Positions 19,242 to 27,104 of a stretch of 64,000 nt of DNA are shown here, piece by piece. Within the stretch, counting starts at the first letter, position 1, and every line of letters begins with the position of its first letter. Origin of the DNA: Clostridium polyendosporum (GTDB lineage: Bacteria > Bacillota > Clostridia > Clostridiales > Clostridiaceae); assembly GCF_018332455.1 (NCBI RefSeq), contig NZ_BOPZ01000003.1, forward strand, positions 124,001 to 188,000. Direction: 5' to 3'. The notes beneath the pieces were generated by a model. It did not search any database, was not told the origin of the DNA, and saw nothing but the letters and a program-made list of their open reading frames with translations. Made by a program: the position numbers and the translations under genes.

Positions 19242-19279
19242 TTGGCTAAACTCCTCTTTAAATAGAAGAATTTAGCCAA
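19242..19279 (-). terminator. Intrinsic terminator after sigK
   Basis: Stem TTGGCTAAA / TTTAGCCAA with extra internal pairing, just past the sigK stop and followed on the minus strand by TTTTGTAG. Confidence 0.8.
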
Positions 19280-19283
19280 CAAA

Positions 19284-19982
19284 TTACTTTCTATTATTTA
19301 ACTCTTTAAAAAGCTTTTTTAATGCCTTCTTTTCAATTCTAGATACATAAGATCTTGAAATACCCAACAGCCCTGCTATTTCCCTTTGAGTTTTGGAATG
19401 ACCATCAATAAGTCCGTATCTCATTTCTATAATTTCTTTTTCTCGTTTAGTAAGTATAGAATTCATTTTATTATAAAGAGACTTTATTTGCAAATTATTT
19501 TCTACAGCTTCTAAAACTGAATCATTTTCACTGCTTAGAACATCTATCAGACAAATTTCATTCCCTTCTTTATCAATACCTATTGGGTCCTGTAAAAAAA
19601 CTTCTCCCTTGGACTTTTTATTATTTCTAAAAAGCATAAGTATTTCGTTTTCAATACATCTAGCAGCATAAGTAGCTAGTCTTGTTCCTTTTGATGTATC
19701 ATAAGAATCTATAGCTTTTATTAATCCAACTGTTCCTATGGATATTAAATCATCTAAATCCCTATTCTGGAAAGAGTACTTTTTAACAATATGAGCGACA
19801 AGCCTTAAATTTCTTTCTACTAATATGTTTTTTGCATTTAAATCTCCTGTTTTTAATTTTTCAATATAAATTTCTTCTTCTTTTTCATCAAGTGGCTGAG
19901 GAAAAGAAGTATTACCGGTAACATAACCAGATAAGAGAACCATGTTGCCAATCACATCAATAAAGTAATTAAAAATAAACAC
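19284..19982 (-). CDS. sigK: Late mother-cell sporulation sigma factor SigK, uninterrupted
   Basis: Sigma factor of 232 residues for late mother-cell genes. The start is a GTG at 19982, eight bases after GGAGG. A hydrophobic pro-peptide of about 20 residues precedes VTGNTSFPQPLDEKEEE, as in pro-SigK. Region 2 (DLDDLISIGTVGLIKAID) and region 4 (GISRSYVSRIEKKALKK) are intact. The frame is continuous: there is no skin-type prophage inside the gene, unlike in Bacillus subtilis or Clostridioides difficile. No spoIVFB-like processing gene is in the window. Confidence 0.95.
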   Translation of the reverse strand: MFIFNYFIDVIGNMVLLSGYVTGNTSFPQPLDEKEEEIYIEKLKTGDLNAKNILVERNLRLVAHIVKKYSFQNRDLDDLISIGTVGLIKAIDSYDTSKGTRLATYAARCIENEILMLFRNNKKSKGEVFLQDPIGIDKEGNEICLIDVLSSENDSVLEAVENNLQIKSLYNKMNSILTKREKEIIEMRYGLIDGHSKTQREIAGLLGISRSYVSRIEKKALKKLFKELNNRK

Positions 19983-20048
19983 AAGGTGCTCCTCCTATTA
20001 GTGCTTATTAATATAATATGATTAACAAATAGTAAAGTTTCCTTTTTG

Positions 20049-21671
20049 TTAATTTGTTTTTAATAAATTAACGACAATATCCTTAAAAATAGGAGCTGCT
20101 GCTGTATTCCCACTTTTACCTTGCTCACTATCAAATTCCCTCATATTAGGAACAAAAACAACCAAAGAGTAGTACTTTCCATTCATATTAAAATATCCCG
20201 CAAACCACCCATGGTAATTTTCTTTATTATTTTGTGGCGCTTCTGCAGTACCAGTTTTACCTCCAGTTTCAATCCCTTCAATTTTTCCATTTGTTCCTGT
20301 TCCATCTAAAACTACCTCTCTCATATCTTCTTTTATCTTAGCAGCAGTTGAAGACTTTATAACTTGTGTTTCATTACTACTGAACTTTTTTATTATCTTT
20401 CCACTATTATCTACAAATTCATCAATTATATAAGGCTTAATATACCCTCCATTATTTAATACAGTAGCAACAACAGCAGACATTTGGAGAGGACTTACAA
20501 GAAATGTCTGACCAATAGCTATGTTAACTATATTATTATCCTCTTCTGGCAATACACCTGGAGATTCATCCTGTAAACCTAAGTTTTTGGTAAAAAGTCC
20601 TTGTTTTTTTGCCAAACCTATAAGTTTATCATAACCTAATTCTATGCCTATTTTTCTAAAAACTTCATTACAAGACAATTTAAAAGCATCGTGGATATTT
20701 ACATATCCATGGGCATGTGAGCAATACTGACCATTACAGTAAAACAACTCTTTTTCATCAAAATTTTCTTCAATTGCAGCAGCCTCTGCTATTATTTTAA
20801 ATGTAGATCCGGGATCAAAACAGTAATTAGTAACTCCTAATGCTATATTAGGCTGTGTTTCGTCCTTTTGTACTAATGCTCTAACCTTTCCACTATCTGC
20901 TTCTATTATTACAACTCCTACATTCTGAAAACTTTTATATTTTTCATTTTTTAATATATTTCTAATAGTATCCTGCCAATCTTTGTTTAAAGTAAGCTTA
21001 ACATTAATATTGGAATTGGGAATATTATATCCCTGCAGTTGGTAAGTAGAATCATTTTGAATTCTATACATTACATTTGGTGTTACATTATTATTTGTAT
21101 AATCAAAAATAGTTTTCTCTAATGTACCGCTATCTTTAAGTTCTTTCTTATCGCTTTTATCTTGTGTATTGTTCTTATATGGAGAGATAAGCATGGTTTC
21201 TATCTTCCAAGCCTCACTCTTATTTACTTCATCAAAGATAAACATATACATTCCCTTCATGCCTTTTAACTGCTGAATCTTATTATAATTCTCTTCACTT
21301 ACAGAAAAATATACCTTTCCATTTTTACTTAGTAAATCTTTAAATGAAAAGTCTGACTTCTCACTTTTCATTATAAAATTAAAGGCAAGAAGATTTTTTA
21401 AGTTATTCTCGGCACTATTTAACTTGAAGGACATTACATCTATTACAACAACATAACGCTTGTTATAATTTAATAGATCCTTACCATTTTCGTCTAATAG
21501 AAGATATTTAGTTTGTGAAATAGAATCTTGCTGTGTATTATTTTTAAATGATGTATTTACAGCTTTAGGATTATATTTATTCTGTAAGTAAAACAGCCTC
21601 CCAAATAACCCTACCAAAAGAAAAATTAGCATTATTCTTATAATATTAACCCTTCTACTGTTAAAGTTCAT
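20049..21671 (-). CDS. Class B penicillin-binding protein (FtsI/SpoVD/PBP2 family transpeptidase)
   Basis: Peptidoglycan transpeptidase of 540 residues. A single N-terminal transmembrane helix (~residues 10-28) anchors an extracytoplasmic protein. Catalytic motifs are SxxK in PGSTFKIIAE, SxN in LSCNEVFRK and KTG in GGKTGTAEAP. I choose ATG 21671 (MNFNSRR), seven T residues after GAGGTG; the upstream ATG at 21686 would bury the ribosome site. It is shorter than most FtsI/SpoVD proteins, so its precise class is uncertain. The ribosome site lies in the 3' arm of a terminator ending the upstream trhP transcript. Confidence 0.88.
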   Translation of the reverse strand: MNFNSRRVNIIRIMLIFLLVGLFGRLFYLQNKYNPKAVNTSFKNNTQQDSISQTKYLLLDENGKDLLNYNKRYVVVIDVMSFKLNSAENNLKNLLAFNFIMKSEKSDFSFKDLLSKNGKVYFSVSEENYNKIQQLKGMKGMYMFIFDEVNKSEAWKIETMLISPYKNNTQDKSDKKELKDSGTLEKTIFDYTNNNVTPNVMYRIQNDSTYQLQGYNIPNSNINVKLTLNKDWQDTIRNILKNEKYKSFQNVGVVIIEADSGKVRALVQKDETQPNIALGVTNYCFDPGSTFKIIAEAAAIEENFDEKELFYCNGQYCSHAHGYVNIHDAFKLSCNEVFRKIGIELGYDKLIGLAKKQGLFTKNLGLQDESPGVLPEEDNNIVNIAIGQTFLVSPLQMSAVVATVLNNGGYIKPYIIDEFVDNSGKIIKKFSSNETQVIKSSTAAKIKEDMREVVLDGTGTNGKIEGIETGGKTGTAEAPQNNKENYHGWFAGYFNMNGKYYSLVVFVPNMREFDSEQGKSGNTAAAPIFKDIVVNLLKTN

Positions 21672-21674
21672 AAA

Positions 21675-21720
21675 AAAACACCTCACTCTAGCTAGATTCT
21701 AGCCTTATGCAAGGTGTTTT
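21675..21720 (-). terminator. Terminator-like hairpin after trhP that contains the PBP ribosome site
   Basis: Arms AAAACACCT and AGGTGTTTT enclose a smaller TAGAATCTAGCTAGA-type stem. On the minus strand the 3' arm GAGGTG is followed by seven Ts and then the ATG of the PBP gene. The same bases therefore serve as terminator stem, T-tract, ribosome site and spacer. Confidence 0.7.
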
Positions 21721-21727
21721 ATGCAAA

Positions 21728-22945
21728 TTACTTACTCTTTATCAACATATCTTTTTCTTTTAATTCAACATCAGAAATAATAGTAAAAATCATTTGCGCT
21801 CTAGGAGCTACATCAATTTTTTTACCAGCTTTGTCATGCATATTGTTTAACTTCACCTCAAAGTTAGCGCCTTCAGGTCTAAGTATTTCTACAACATCAC
21901 CTTCAAATACTCTGTTTCTTTGCTCAATTACAGCTGTTTTTGTTTCTTTATCATAAGATTTTACTATTCCTACTATATCAAAATCTCTTATATAAGAAGA
22001 TGACTCATATGTTTGTTTTATTTTCTCTCCAAAATAGAAACCTGTATGATAATTTCTATGACTAACTTTAAGTAGGTTATCCATCCATTCTTGTTTAAAC
22101 TCATAATTTTCAGGATCATTCCAATAGTTATCTAACGCCTGTCTATATGCTTTTACAACAGCTGCTACATAATATGAACTTTTCATTCTTCCTTCAATCT
22201 TAAAAGAGTATATACCACTTTTTACAAGCTCTGGAATATGTTCTATCATACATAAATCCTTTGAGTTTAATATATAAGTTCCTTTATCATCTTCAAAAAC
22301 AGGGAAGTATTCTCCTGGTCTCTTTTCTTCTACTAAATAATATTTATATCTACATGGTTGAGCGCATGCCCCTCTGTTAGAATCTCTTCCAGTCATATAA
22401 TTAGAAATTAAACATCTGCCGGAATAAGACATACACATTGACCCATGAACAAAAGCTTCAAGGTCACAATCTTCAGGAAGTTTGTCTTTAATTTCCTCTA
22501 TTTCTTTCATAGAAAGTTCTCTTGCAAGAACAATTCTTTTTGCACCCATCTCGTGCCATAATTTTGCTGACTTCCAATTTACGTTATTTGCTTGAGTGCT
22601 TATATGTATTTCCATTTCTGGCACTACTTCTCTGGCAGTTGCAAAAATAGCTAAATCTGAAACAATAATTGCATCAATATTTAGTTCTTTAAGATTAATT
22701 AAATATTCCTCTAGTCCTTCTAAATCCTCATTATGAGGAAAAACATTTAAAGTTACATAAACTTTTCTTCCACGTGAATGAGCATATTCTACACCTTCTT
22801 TAATTTGCTCATCTGTGAAGTTATCCGCGAAAGCTCTTAAATTGAGCTTACTTCCCCCCATATATACTGCATCTGCCCCAAAATCTATAGCAGTTTTTAG
22901 TTTTTCTAAACTCCCTGCTGGAGCCAGTATTTCAGGTTTTCTCAT
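21728..22945 (-). CDS. trhP: U32-family tRNA 5-hydroxyuridine synthase component TrhP
   Basis: 405-residue member of peptidase family U32. The N-terminus RKPEILAPAGSLEKLK and GADAVYMGG are typical; conserved cysteines in HGSMCMSYSGRC and GACAQPCRY fit the Fe-S-binding U32 core, and the C-terminal barrel (GDVVEILRPEG) is present. TrhP (YrrO in Bacillus) hydroxylates wobble U34 of tRNA using prephenate-dependent chemistry. It lies 4 nt after the TrmR-type methyltransferase that would methylate the product, so the pair makes 5-methoxyuridine. The call rests on family knowledge and this pairing. Confidence 0.85.
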   Translation of the reverse strand: MRKPEILAPAGSLEKLKTAIDFGADAVYMGGSKLNLRAFADNFTDEQIKEGVEYAHSRGRKVYVTLNVFPHNEDLEGLEEYLINLKELNIDAIIVSDLAIFATAREVVPEMEIHISTQANNVNWKSAKLWHEMGAKRIVLARELSMKEIEEIKDKLPEDCDLEAFVHGSMCMSYSGRCLISNYMTGRDSNRGACAQPCRYKYYLVEEKRPGEYFPVFEDDKGTYILNSKDLCMIEHIPELVKSGIYSFKIEGRMKSSYYVAAVVKAYRQALDNYWNDPENYEFKQEWMDNLLKVSHRNYHTGFYFGEKIKQTYESSSYIRDFDIVGIVKSYDKETKTAVIEQRNRVFEGDVVEILRPEGANFEVKLNNMHDKAGKKIDVAPRAQMIFTIISDVELKEKDMLIKSK

Positions 22946-22949
22946 GTTA

Positions 22950-23594
22950 TTACCTCCTTTTTGTAACAGCTATACCATCCCCCATAGGTATAACAGAAGT
23001 TATTAGACTGTTATCACCAGAAACCATCTCTAGATAACTTCTCATTCTTTTTACTATTGTGATTTTTCTTCTTTTAACAAGATCGTTTGAAGCAACCATA
23101 CCTCTAAACAATACATTGTCAGCAATTATTATTCCATCTTCCTTTAATAATCTTAAGCAATGAGGTAAAAAATGATTGTAGTGACCTTTACCTGCATCCA
23201 TAAAAATCAGATCATATTCTTCCTGTAACTTTTCTAGTACTTCTAGACAGTCTCCCTGTATTATCTTTATATTATCACTAAAATTGTAATTTAATATATT
23301 TTGCTCTGCTACGCTAATCATACTTTCATCTCGTTCTATAGTTGTGATATGGGGTTCACAACCTGATGCAAGATACATCAAAATTGAGGAATATCCAATT
23401 GCAGTTCCAAGTTCTAATATTTTTTTAGGCTTTTTCATGGATACCATAAACTCTAGAAATTTAGCTGTTTCCTTTTGTACAATTGGTACGTTATTTTCTT
23501 TAGCAAAATTTTCTAATTCTCTTAGTATACCTTCATTTTCAGGAATAAGACCTCTAAGATATTCCTCCATGTAGTCATGTGTTATTCCATTCAT
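22950..23594 (-). CDS. trmR: tRNA 5-hydroxyuridine O-methyltransferase TrmR
   Basis: SAM-dependent O-methyltransferase of 214 residues, YrrM-like. SAM motif I is ILELGTAIGYSSI, motif II near IIQGDCLE, and DLIFMDAGKGHYNHFLP holds the acidic metal-site residues. It methylates 5-hydroxyuridine at tRNA position 34. The ATG at 23594 has GGAGG seven bases before it; the frame upstream to 23624 has no ribosome site. It lies between mltG and trhP, matching the Bacillus yrrL-yrrM-yrrNO order. Confidence 0.88.
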   Translation of the reverse strand: MNGITHDYMEEYLRGLIPENEGILRELENFAKENNVPIVQKETAKFLEFMVSMKKPKKILELGTAIGYSSILMYLASGCEPHITTIERDESMISVAEQNILNYNFSDNIKIIQGDCLEVLEKLQEEYDLIFMDAGKGHYNHFLPHCLRLLKEDGIIIADNVLFRGMVASNDLVKRRKITIVKRMRSYLEMVSGDNSLITSVIPMGDGIAVTKRR

Positions 23595-23631
23595 ATAAAT
23601 TCCTCCAAAACTATATAGATACACAAATTTA

Positions 23632-23680
23632 TACTAAATTTAGAATTTTAAAAAAAGCATTAAACGCCGAAGCTATTTTC
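23632..23680. repeat. Copy of the TTGAATGCCGAA-type intergenic repeat
   Basis: The sequence ATTTAGAATTTTAAAAAAAGCATTAAACGCCGAAGC resembles the copies at 55.5-55.7 kb. It fills the gap between mltG and trmR. Confidence 0.5.
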
Positions 23681-23711
23681 CAAAACTCATCATTGGTTCA
23701 TCTTGTATATT

Positions 23712-24728
23712 TTAATAACCAAATTCCTTCTTTTTAATTAAGAAGTCTTTATAAGTGGCTGTAAAGTAATGACTATTGTCCTTCTTAAGAACATAATATA
23801 AGTAATTAGTATTGTCTGGTTTTATAGCAGCTAAAATAGAAAGTTTTCCTGGATTACATATAGGACCTATTGGTAGTCCTTTGTTTTTATATGTATTATA
23901 CGGCGATTTTACTTCTAAATCTTTATATGTAACAACATCTTTATGTTGGCCAAGAGAGTAAATTACTGTCGCATCAATTTGCAGCATCATATTACTTTTT
24001 AGCCTATTTTCTATTACAGAAGAAATTAATGTTCTGTCTTTTTCTACCCTAGCTTCCTTTTCTATGATAGAAGCTACTGTTAATATTCTTTCATAGTCTT
24101 TTTCTTTTATTTCACGTCCTGTTTCTATTTGTACATCTTTCATGACTTGATTAAATCTAGTTATCATAGCAAGAATTATGTCATCAGCTTTAGCATTTTT
24201 TTGAAACGTATATGTATCTGGAAATAAATATCCCTCAAGATTATATCTTTTTTTATTATCATCTTTTACAAACCTTGGGATAGGATATTTTCTTAATGCA
24301 TATAAAAATTCTTTCTTTGTTACTAAGCCAGTTTTTTCAACTTTAGTAGCAATATCTTCAACTGAAAAACCTTCAGGGATCGTTAACTTTACAGAGTATC
24401 CTCCCTGTTTTAAAATACTTATAAATTTTTCTAAAGACGTATCGATAGACACATCATATGTTCCAGGCTTAATTTCCGCACCTAAGTTATGCTTTTTAAT
24501 ATAATATTTAGATATATAGTAATTTCTTAATACGCCCTCTCTCTTCAGCCTTTCCAGTAAACCATATAAGGTTTCCCCTTCATTTACTACAATCTCAATT
24601 GTTGGACCTTTTGCTATTAATGGACTATCAATCGCTTTTTTATATTTTACATAACTACACCCTGAAATTACTAAAATAAATAATATAATTATAGAGACAA
24701 GTCTCATGGGTTTAACTAACTTTTTCAT
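23712..24728 (-). CDS. mltG: Endolytic murein transglycosylase MltG
   Basis: Membrane-linked enzyme of 338 residues that cuts nascent glycan strands. An N-terminal hydrophobic segment ends in VISGC, which could be a lipobox or simply a membrane anchor. The LysM-like region (NEGETLYGLLERLKREGVL) precedes the YceG domain with the catalytic Glu in VASIIEKEA and the family marks YNTYKNKGLPIGPICNPG. It is the first gene of the mltG-trmR-trhP run. Confidence 0.95.
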   Translation of the reverse strand: MKKLVKPMRLVSIIILFILVISGCSYVKYKKAIDSPLIAKGPTIEIVVNEGETLYGLLERLKREGVLRNYYISKYYIKKHNLGAEIKPGTYDVSIDTSLEKFISILKQGGYSVKLTIPEGFSVEDIATKVEKTGLVTKKEFLYALRKYPIPRFVKDDNKKRYNLEGYLFPDTYTFQKNAKADDIILAMITRFNQVMKDVQIETGREIKEKDYERILTVASIIEKEARVEKDRTLISSVIENRLKSNMMLQIDATVIYSLGQHKDVVTYKDLEVKSPYNTYKNKGLPIGPICNPGKLSILAAIKPDNTNYLYYVLKKDNSHYFTATYKDFLIKKKEFGY

Positions 24729-24744
24729 AATATACCCCTATATA

Positions 24745-24776
24745 AAAGTAAATAGCCAAAACTGGCTATTCACTTT
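24745..24776 (-). terminator. Intrinsic terminator after typA
   Basis: Stem AAAGTAAATAGCCA / TGGCTATTCACTTT with one mismatch, downstream of typA and before mltG; followed on the minus strand by a T-rich run. Confidence 0.75.
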
Positions 24777-24805
24777 ATTATAATACTTATTTAGGAAATA
24801 ATAAA

Positions 24806-26626
24806 CTACTTGTTTCTAGATGCTCTTTTTCTCTCAGTTGGATCTAATAATTTCTTTCTCATTCTGATTGTCTTAGGTGTTACCTCAACAAGTTCATCTG
24901 AATTTATAAATTCTAAGCATTGTTCTAGAGACATTATTGTTGCTGGTGTTAATTTTAAAGCATCATCTGAACCTGAAGCTCTTGTATTTGTTAATTGCTT
25001 TCTCTTACAGATATTAACTTCAATATCATCAGCTCTTGAACACACACCACAAACCATACCAGCATATACATCAGTACCTGGTTCAATAAATAATATTCCT
25101 CTTTCTTGAGCATTGAAAAGCCCATATGTAACTGCCTCACCTGATTCAAATACCACAAGTGACCCTCTGCTTCTTCCTGGTATTTCACCTCTATATTTTT
25201 CATAACCTTCAAACACGTGATTCATTATACCATTACCCTTAGTATCAGTCATGAACTCACTTCTAAAACCTATAAGTCCTCTAGCAGGTATATTGAACTC
25301 AAGTCTTGTATAACCATTTACTGCAGATGTCATATTTACCATTTCTGCTTTTCTTGGTCCTAATTTTTCCATAACCGGTCCCATGAATTCTTCAGGTACA
25401 TCTATAGTTAAGTATTCTATTGGTTCAACTTTCTTTCCATGTTCTTCTTTAAATATAACATTTGGCTTTGAAACTTGGAACTCATAACCTTCTCTTCTCA
25501 TAGTTTCAATAAGAATTGAAAGATGTAGTTCCCCTCTTCCGCTAACCTCGAAGCAGTCTGGAGATAATTCATTAACTCTTAAGCTGACATTTGTTTCAAG
25601 TTCTCTCATAAGTCTATCTCTTAAATGTCTTGAAGTTACAAAGTCTCCTTCTCTTCCGGCAAATGGAGAGTTGTTTACCATAAAGTTCATACTTAATGTA
25701 GGCTCGTCTATTTCAACAAAAGGAAGAGCCTCTGGGCAAGCTGCATCTGCAATAGTTTCTCCTATATTTGCATCTAATATACCAGATAAAGCAATAATAT
25801 CACCAAGTCCAGCCTCTTCAGCATCTTCTCTCTTAAGACCAGTATAAGTATAAACATTAGAAACCTTATACTGAACTGACGTTCCATCTTTTCTAACTAC
25901 TGCTACCTGTTGGTTCCTTTGTACCTTTCCTCTAACTACTTTTCCGATTACAATTTTACCAACATATTCGCTTGAATCTATAGTAGTTACCAACATTTGG
26001 AAAGGTTCATCCATATATCCTTTAGGTGGTTCAACATATTTTAAAATTGTTTTAAATAATGGTTCCATATTTGAACTTTCATCTTCAACTTCATATTTTG
26101 CAAAACCTTCTCTTGCTGAAGCATATACAATTGGGAAATCAAGTTGCTCATCATCAGCACCTAACTCTAAGAAAAGTTCAAATACTTCATCAATAACTTC
26201 TGTTGGTCTAGCATCTGGTCTATCAATTTTATTTATTACTACTATTGGTTTTAATTTAAGTTCTAATGCCTTCTTTAGAACGAACTTTGTTTGTGGCATT
26301 GGTCCTTCATATGAATCAACCACTAGAAGTACGCTATCAACCATTTTAAGAACACGTTCAACTTCTCCACCAAAATCAGCATGCCCTGGAGTATCAATAA
26401 TATTTATCTTTATACCTTCGTGAATAACTGCAGTATTCTTAGAAAGTATTGTGATTCCTCTTTCCTTTTCAAGATCGTTAGAGTCCATTACTCTTTCTTG
26501 TACATTTTCATTTACTCTAAAAACATTACTTTGTTTTAAAAGTGCGTCAACTAGGGTAGTCTTACCATGGTCAACGTGAGCAATAATTGCTATATTTCTT
26601 ATATCATTTCTTGTTGTTAATTTCAT
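24806..26626 (-). CDS. typA: Translational GTPase TypA/BipA
   Basis: Ribosome-binding GTPase of 606 residues, full length, involved in 50S assembly and stress adaptation. The G domain carries AHVDHGKTT, the switch region ERGITI, DTPGHADFGGEVERVL and NKIDRPDARP. The C-terminal domain has the BipA hallmark GRGELHLSILIETMRREG and MNHVFEGYEKYRGEIP. It has its own terminator on each side and so is monocistronic. Confidence 0.97.
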   Translation of the reverse strand: MKLTTRNDIRNIAIIAHVDHGKTTLVDALLKQSNVFRVNENVQERVMDSNDLEKERGITILSKNTAVIHEGIKINIIDTPGHADFGGEVERVLKMVDSVLLVVDSYEGPMPQTKFVLKKALELKLKPIVVINKIDRPDARPTEVIDEVFELFLELGADDEQLDFPIVYASAREGFAKYEVEDESSNMEPLFKTILKYVEPPKGYMDEPFQMLVTTIDSSEYVGKIVIGKVVRGKVQRNQQVAVVRKDGTSVQYKVSNVYTYTGLKREDAEEAGLGDIIALSGILDANIGETIADAACPEALPFVEIDEPTLSMNFMVNNSPFAGREGDFVTSRHLRDRLMRELETNVSLRVNELSPDCFEVSGRGELHLSILIETMRREGYEFQVSKPNVIFKEEHGKKVEPIEYLTIDVPEEFMGPVMEKLGPRKAEMVNMTSAVNGYTRLEFNIPARGLIGFRSEFMTDTKGNGIMNHVFEGYEKYRGEIPGRSRGSLVVFESGEAVTYGLFNAQERGILFIEPGTDVYAGMVCGVCSRADDIEVNICKRKQLTNTRASGSDDALKLTPATIMSLEQCLEFINSDELVEVTPKTIRMRKKLLDPTERKRASRNK

Positions 26627-26658
26627 CTTTATTCCTCCAAAAGTTTAATTCCAAAATA

Positions 26659-26684
26659 AAATTGGATACTGATGTATCCAATTT
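26659..26684 (-). terminator. Intrinsic terminator after the YlbF-family gene
   Basis: Perfect 11-bp stem AAATTGGATAC / GTATCCAATTT, loop TGAT, with TTTATTTTGG after it on the minus strand. Confidence 0.85.
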
Positions 26685-26728
26685 CATCAGATTAATTCTA
26701 ATCTTTCATCAATAAAAAGTCAATGAAA

Positions 26729-27085
26729 TTACTTGGAATCAGGTACTATTTGTTCCACGCCTATAGCGTCATTTAGTATCTTTAATAAATCATCCCAAAT
26801 AACTGCAAATTTGGCTTCCGCTTGAAGATACTGAGCAATCTCTGGATTCATCATCACTATACTTCCAATATTTTTAAATTTTTCTTTGGTTGTATCGCTT
26901 ATATTTCCATTATTTTGCATTTGTTCAGTATAAGCTTGAATTTGAATTTTCCTGAAATCCTCTACCATTTTTCTATGTTTATCATCTTCATTAATTTTTT
27001 TTGAAGCATTTCTATATTCTATAACCTCTGGTAGATTTTTTAACTCTTTTGCAAATTCATGTGCCTTATCGTAAATATTTGCCAT
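26729..27085 (-). CDS. YlbF/YmcA-family protein
   Basis: A 118-residue all-helical protein of the YlbF/YmcA family. In Bacillus these form the RicAFT complex, which works with RNase Y and affects Spo0A phosphorylation, competence and biofilm. The pattern AHEFAKELKNLPEVIEYRNASKKI at the N-terminus and the long central helix are typical. It follows the RNase J gene by 19 nt, which suits a role in RNA turnover. Whether it is the YlbF or YmcA orthologue is not decidable here. Confidence 0.8.
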   Translation of the reverse strand: MANIYDKAHEFAKELKNLPEVIEYRNASKKINEDDKHRKMVEDFRKIQIQAYTEQMQNNGNISDTTKEKFKNIGSIVMMNPEIAQYLQAEAKFAVIWDDLLKILNDAIGVEQIVPDSK

Positions 27086-27104
27086 ACCAAATCCCCCTCT
27101 GCAC

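Noticed and set aside
24991-25212. A 73-codon minus-strand frame inside typA
   Set aside because: It is the alternative frame of typA on the same strand; typA's GTPase and C-terminal motifs fix the true frame.
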